NCBI GenBank assembly: GCA_020635435.1
Contig: JACJZU010000002.1
Location: 124,001 to 188,000, forward strand
Source of the DNA: Flavobacteriales bacterium
GTDB taxonomy: Bacteria; Bacteroidota; Bacteroidia; NS11-12g; UBA9320
Length of the DNA stretch: 64,000 bases
Direction: 5' to 3'
This document shows positions 61,801-64,000 of the stretch, one piece after another (within the stretch, counting starts at the first letter, position 1; each line of letters begins with the position of its first letter). A program made the position numbers and the translations under genes. The notes under the pieces were generated by a model. The model had not been told where the DNA came from and made no database searches. It was given only the letters and a program-made list of their open reading frames with translations.

Positions 61801-64000
61801 CGGAAGTGTAGATGTTACAGTGAGCGGTGGTAGCAGTCCGTATGCGTATAAGTGGAGTAATTCGGCTACCACTCAGGATCTGAGCAATCTCGTAGCCGGA
61901 AGCTATTCCGTAACAATAACCGATGCAAACGCTTGTAGTCGCACGGAGTCTGTTACGATCACTCAACCTACAGCCTTGACCATCGGAAGCTCGATCACCC
62001 ATGTACTGTGTAATGGTTTCAATACAGGAGCCGTGAACGTAACTGTTGGCGGTGGTGTATCGCCTTATTCCTACCGATGGAGCAATGGTGCAAGTTCGGA
62101 AGACCTGAGCGGTATAACTGCCGGAACCTATACGGTTACCGTTACCGATCAGAATGCCTGTACGATCACAACCACAGCCGCAGTGAATCAACCTTCGACA
62201 CTTACCCGAAGTCTCACAGCTGTTGACGTTAAGTGTAATGGTGGCAATGATGGTAGCGTAACCTTAAGCGTCAGCGGAGGTGTTTCTCCATACCAATACA
62301 GGTGGAGCAACACTGCAACAACTAAGGACCTGACCAATGTTCCGGCCAATACGTATGCTGTTACCATAACCGATGCGAACAATTGCAGTATTACAGGAAG
62401 CGCAACGGTCGGTCAACCTACACCATTGAATACAGGTGCCACTGCCACAGCTGTAAAATGTAACGGCGGAAGTGATGGTTCCGTTGATGTTACGGTGAGC
62501 GGAGGTACCAGTCCTTACACATATCGTTGGAACAACAATGCCACAACCCAGGATCTGAGCAACTTGAGCGCCTCTGTGTATTCCGTTACGATCACAGATG
62601 CCAATGCATGTTCACGAGTTGAAGTAGTTACAGTAACCCAACCTTTTGCGTTGAGTTCCTCTACAACCGTTAGTCCGGTACTGTGTAACGGAAATTCAAC
62701 CGGATCCGTCGACCTGACTGTTGGCGGTGGAACCTCGCCTTATACCTATTTGTGGAGCAATGGAGCAACCGGTCAGGATCTGACAAATGTTCCGGCTGCA
62801 ACGTACCGTGTAACCATCACCGATCAGAATCTGTGTACTCGTACCGATCAGGGAGTGGTGAGTGAACCGCCGCTGCTCACAGGTTCCAATACGGTAACGG
62901 ATGTGAAGTGTAATGCAGGAAACGACGGAGCCGTAGATCTTACCATTAGTGGTGGGGTAACACCATACTCTTATGTTTGGTCGAACAGTGCTACCAGTCA
63001 GGATCTCACGAACGTAACGGCAGGTACTTATACCGTTGTAGTAACGGATGCGAATAATTGCGTTTTCCGCGATACAGCCGTGGTCAGTCAACCTACCGCT
63101 TTGGTACTCACCAAGCAGGTGAGCGATGTTCAGTGTTTCGGCGGAAATGACGGAGCGATCGACATTACAGTTAGTGGTGGTGTGCCGGGTTACACGTTCG
63201 CATGGAATACCGGAGCAAATACGGAGGATATCAATAACCTGATATTCGCCATCTATTCCGTTGTGGTAACGGATGGTAATAGCTGTGTGCTCTATGATAC
63301 CACCCGGGTAGGACAACCTGCCAGTCCACTTTCAATGACCTTTAATGTGGATAGTGTGAATTGTTTCGGAGAGAACAGTGGTAGCGTACTTGTTAACGTG
63401 AATGGAGGTACATCCGGTTACACGTACCGTTGGAATAACGGAGCAACTACCCAGAGCATCAATAACCTCTTTGCAGGACGATACATTGCACGCATCACGG
63501 ATGCCAATCTGTGTGAGTTGGTCGACTCAGCCGACCTGTTTGAACCGGATCCGCTGTTGGGTGTACTAAGTGCCTCCGACGTGTTGTGTTATGCAGGTTC
63601 CAGCGGTGCTGTTGATGTACTTGTAGTGGGTGGAACACCTTCATATTCCTACAATTGGAGCACCGGTGCAATTACCAAGGACATTAATAACCTCACCTTG
63701 GGCAATTACAAGGTTACGATCAGCGACATCAACAACTGTTTGTATATCGATTCCGTTCGTGTTGATCAGCCGGTGGCTCCGATCAGTTCATCCGTGCTGC
63801 AAACGGCTGTGAAGTGCTACAATGGCAGTGATGGGGGGCTGGACCTCAATGTCAATGGTGGTACTACACCTTACGAATTCATATGGTCGAATGGTGCTAC
63901 AACGGAGGATATCAATGGAGTGGCCTCCGGCGACTACGATGTGCTCATCATCGACTTCAACAAGTGTACGCACCGCGATACCGGATCTGTGGATCAACCG
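55868..64000 (+). CDS. Secreted M4 metalloprotease with SprB repeats, 3' end outside window
   Basis: An open frame of at least 2711 codons running off the right edge. Signal peptide: MNNLRNTIRTILFCAPLYFG, ending ASSTAQ. A propeptide (about 30-190) precedes a thermolysin-type M4 catalytic domain (about 195-590): HEFSH at 396-400, third zinc ligand Glu420 in GALNESFADMFG, and the catalytic His497 in GGVHTNSGVGNYW. So the protease looks intact. Next come a SprB-like domain, a domain beginning SYDPNDIIGPPAYGEEGW (about 755-930), an FN3-like domain with DDPGGSGLATFDIYYSENGG, Ig-like segments, and SprB repeats from about residue 1213 onward. A T9SS sorting domain is expected past the edge. It starts 8 nt after the giant gene, with GGAGAAG ahead of the ATG, so the two are probably co-expressed. 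Confidence 0.92.
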   Translation, partial: MNNLRNTIRTILFCAPLYFGMTASSTAQTDSEIRVLEMEYNNSGILYYVKPHSSWSNTSIESLPAILSKIYKVPDGWGLREVERQVVESGTVLKVNQTYKGVDVDGGDIILRYGNDGKISDILGTPRHINMDPVPDTIGAARAIDVALTHLGIDTLALDVNPATGEPFYPEIRLCYAPYNSDLLSAFVLCYEVEVLVSSPARYFYYIDARNGEVASVQNALMHDKIKGTSWYSGSVEFEAIKRGNFITGYYYESHDAVRKIRCFDHGYNKAVIDDDWTMCKRPGGPLPKPIFWDNSTDWTATDKKGVVDVMWGIGKTYDYFKEKHYRNSFDNRGTYIDNRLYYDVLERHWDAACPIDTFKIDSTYCNAYWNGKLLTYGNGNGVAAGVYGSINTCGHEFSHGVVEFTAGLKYQGESGALNESFADMFGTAIEFYAKQSIGSNGNWKYGEEHTTPANPNDCLRDMSDPHATGDPDTYKVDARWVNTANVSKANDYGGVHTNSGVGNYWFYLLSEGSGGKKTNEAGDEYDFSGIGLTKAEKIAYRALSAYMGNWSDYAQARKATLLAAEDYYGKKSSEYKAVCNAWYAVNVGEKCCDTMELSFTIEEPTCAESEDGKINLTVKKANGPLIYSWFKNDTNSVVLSTSQNIAGLKADRYIVIVKDTAAKCEIVGDTTLEGKTVEVTVTGGGSYSGPCDRTFEISLTSSASGGEAPYTYNWAPNGVLKLTLGGSSSSFNNYTAVITDKNGCKGKKTTSVLYIPIRCSYDPNDIIGPPAYGEEGWVAKSATLPYKIRFENDPKFATGPAQRVEIIHKLDSNVNLNSFRLSDFGFYTFNFQVPSNSINYSNRLDIRDSFGIYLDVRAGVNSSTREAFWIFESIDPNTGLPPLDGSKGFLRVNDTTNHQGEGYVNYTIRPASHTVTGDSIRAIANITFDDNPDINTPKIFNLIDAVPPSSKIDSVASVLDSNNVVMTITAADDPGGSGLATFDIYYSENGGAFQLYLTEISDTFFAFTGNYGSSYQFYSRARDNVRNQEASQAIGDVEFSVAPDQFFKDLPANLELCSGDTLDLRWYTSNLTNVDLEYSADSGLTYTTMATHVGVADTQYLWVIPNSISGSGFYFIRAKSSSGTVLDTSDVFKLNAGPSPELGSDTAFCDGSTFSITLSPGSGFSSYSWSTGSTNSTLSINSFGSYAVTVSNAYGCFASDELLVGKNLKPAVMYKYKTDPSCFGYTNGDAEVVVVSGTAPYFYSWSQGGTSSSINSLGTGKYQVTVTDSKGCETVDSIEITAPAVLWNTLALTHIKCYGGADGSIDVGVSGGTSPYSFVWQTNDTTEDLSGLQGGTYYLTITDAMNCLRLDTAIINEPDILSTSMSLTHVNCFNEANGVANLSVSGGVSPYTYLWTGGSTSQDLNNIVAGTYVVLVTDSNNCTILDTAVITEPNELKATLTSTNANCFGSSDGTISASVSGGTSGYSYLWSNGITTNNLSGVGAGIYHVTITDLKSCSITRSATITQPNALQVNLTSVNVKCFGAASGSISSSVTGGTSPYSYKWSNSASTAALSGLSAGVYTVTVSDQKNCSTTAKVTITQPTALAVGTVVTHVLCNGAATGSVDLSISGGTSPYAYKWSNSATSQDLSSVAAGIYSVTATDNNACTIVTSAVVNQPTVLARTLTPVHVKCFGGNDGSIGLSVSGGTSPYQFKWSNSATSKDLTGLSAATYAVTISDANNCTITGSAAVNQPTALSSSSTKSDVKCNGGNTGSIDVSVSGGTSPYSYKWSNNATTQDLNNLSVGTYTVTITDANLCTRTESATIGQPTALSIGTSITHVLCNGFTTGAVDLSVSGGVPGYTYKWSNGSSTEDLSAIAAGSYSVTATDQNACTVTTTAVVNQPTALSRTLTPVDVKCNGGNDGSISLSVSGGVSPYQYKWSNTATTKDLSGLTAATYSVTITDANNCSITGSASVGQPTILSSGFTKVDVLCNGNNTGSVDVTVSGGSSPYAYKWSNSATTQDLSNLVAGSYSVTITDANACSRTESVTITQPTALTIGSSITHVLCNGFNTGAVNVTVGGGVSPYSYRWSNGASSEDLSGITAGTYTVTVTDQNACTITTTAAVNQPSTLTRSLTAVDVKCNGGNDGSVTLSVSGGVSPYQYRWSNTATTKDLTNVPANTYAVTITDANNCSITGSATVGQPTPLNTGATATAVKCNGGSDGSVDVTVSGGTSPYTYRWNNNATTQDLSNLSASVYSVTITDANACSRVEVVTVTQPFALSSSTTVSPVLCNGNSTGSVDLTVGGGTSPYTYLWSNGATGQDLTNVPAATYRVTITDQNLCTRTDQGVVSEPPLLTGSNTVTDVKCNAGNDGAVDLTISGGVTPYSYVWSNSATSQDLTNVTAGTYTVVVTDANNCVFRDTAVVSQPTALVLTKQVSDVQCFGGNDGAIDITVSGGVPGYTFAWNTGANTEDINNLIFAIYSVVVTDGNSCVLYDTTRVGQPASPLSMTFNVDSVNCFGENSGSVLVNVNGGTSGYTYRWNNGATTQSINNLFAGRYIARITDANLCELVDSADLFEPDPLLGVLSASDVLCYAGSSGAVDVLVVGGTPSYSYNWSTGAITKDINNLTLGNYKVTISDINNCLYIDSVRVDQPVAPISSSVLQTAVKCYNGSDGGLDLNVNGGTTPYEFIWSNGATTEDINGVASGDYDVLIIDFNKCTHRDTGSVDQP
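59505..64000 (+). repeat. Tandem SprB repeats, 225-nt period, at least 20 units
   Basis: From the second copy on, the unit is 75 codons. Each copy carries a Cys (V.C.GG.DGS), the V.GG.SPY.Y.W core, WSN.AT..DL, then G.Y.VT(I/V)TD.N.C near the end. The conserved Cys codon repeats every 225 nt, for example 61109 and 61334. Twenty copies are visible and the array continues past the edge. SprB repeats build the mobile gliding adhesin of Flavobacterium and other T9SS-exported surface proteins. Confidence 0.93.

Noticed and set aside
59505..64000. CRISPR array, because of the very regular 225-nt spacing
   Set aside because: The repeats are coding, in one frame, with protein-level conservation of SprB motifs and no short direct repeats with unique spacers.
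1..64000. tRNA or rRNA genes
   Set aside because: No tRNA-like T-arm/anticodon arrangement or rRNA sequence was recognised in the intergenic regions by eye.

Overview
The window comes from a Bacteroidota genome, most likely from the Flavobacteriales side. The evidence is a type IX secretion locus (porV-porU, a PorP/SprF-like barrel and gldJ), a secreted protein with a C-terminal T9SS sorting domain, SprB-type repeats, Bacteroidota-only families (DUF3822, the membrane-anchored protein beside it), and many promoters of the Bacteroidota type (TTTG, about 19-21 nt, TAnnTTTG). Shine-Dalgarno sites are mostly weak or absent. GC content is roughly half. I cannot name the genus.

Layout. 1-3.7 kb (minus strand): the start of a 5'-nucleotidase-like lipoprotein, a membrane-anchored hypothetical, the rpsF-rpsR-rplI ribosomal operon, yraN and an M20 amidohydrolase. 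3.8-9.7 kb (plus): dnaG, a PlsC-type acyltransferase, mtaB and lgt, closely spaced. 9.8-12.6 kb: a large T9SS cargo protein. 12.9-13.7 kb: a REP-associated tyrosine transposase (RAYT) with a family of CGTTGC-NN-GCAACG palindromes, one lying inside the transposase gene. 13.7-26.1 kb: icmF (B12-dependent fused acyl-CoA mutase), a nucleoside transporter, a class IV aminotransferase, pfkA, a surface lipoprotein, a sodium/solute symporter and lon. 26.2-34 kb: the T9SS/gliding cluster porV, porU, PorP/SprF-like and gldJ. 34-42.5 kb: housekeeping genes (bacilliredoxin, ahcY, pyrE, a Nudix hydrolase, coaD, rsmD, DUF3822, a pseudopilin-like protein, a PaaN-type aldehyde dehydrogenase, a small coiled-coil membrane protein and an MBL hydrolase).

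42.7-64 kb is the most unusual region. Two giant secreted proteins are encoded head to tail, 8 nt apart. The first (4379 aa, about 480 kDa) has five tandem CARDB-like plus beta-helix modules, an FN3-like domain, eight CARDB domains, then PPC- and IPT-like domains, and stops without a visible T9SS sorting domain. The second starts at 55868 and is still open at the right edge (at least 2711 aa). It joins an M4 (thermolysin-type) metalloprotease to a PNDIIGP-type domain, Ig/FN3-like domains and at least 20 SprB repeats of exactly 225 nt, part of which expanded as three-repeat (675-nt) blocks. With the T9SS genes upstream, these look like exported surface adhesin and protease machinery.

Regulation. 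Several genes (coaD, pyrE, paaN, dnaG, mtaB, the MBL gene) have a TAnnTTTG-like element only 4-8 nt before the start codon, which predicts leaderless or nearly leaderless mRNAs. Intrinsic terminators lie after rplI, the 20.7-kb lipoprotein gene, gldJ, ahcY/pyrE and lon/porV.
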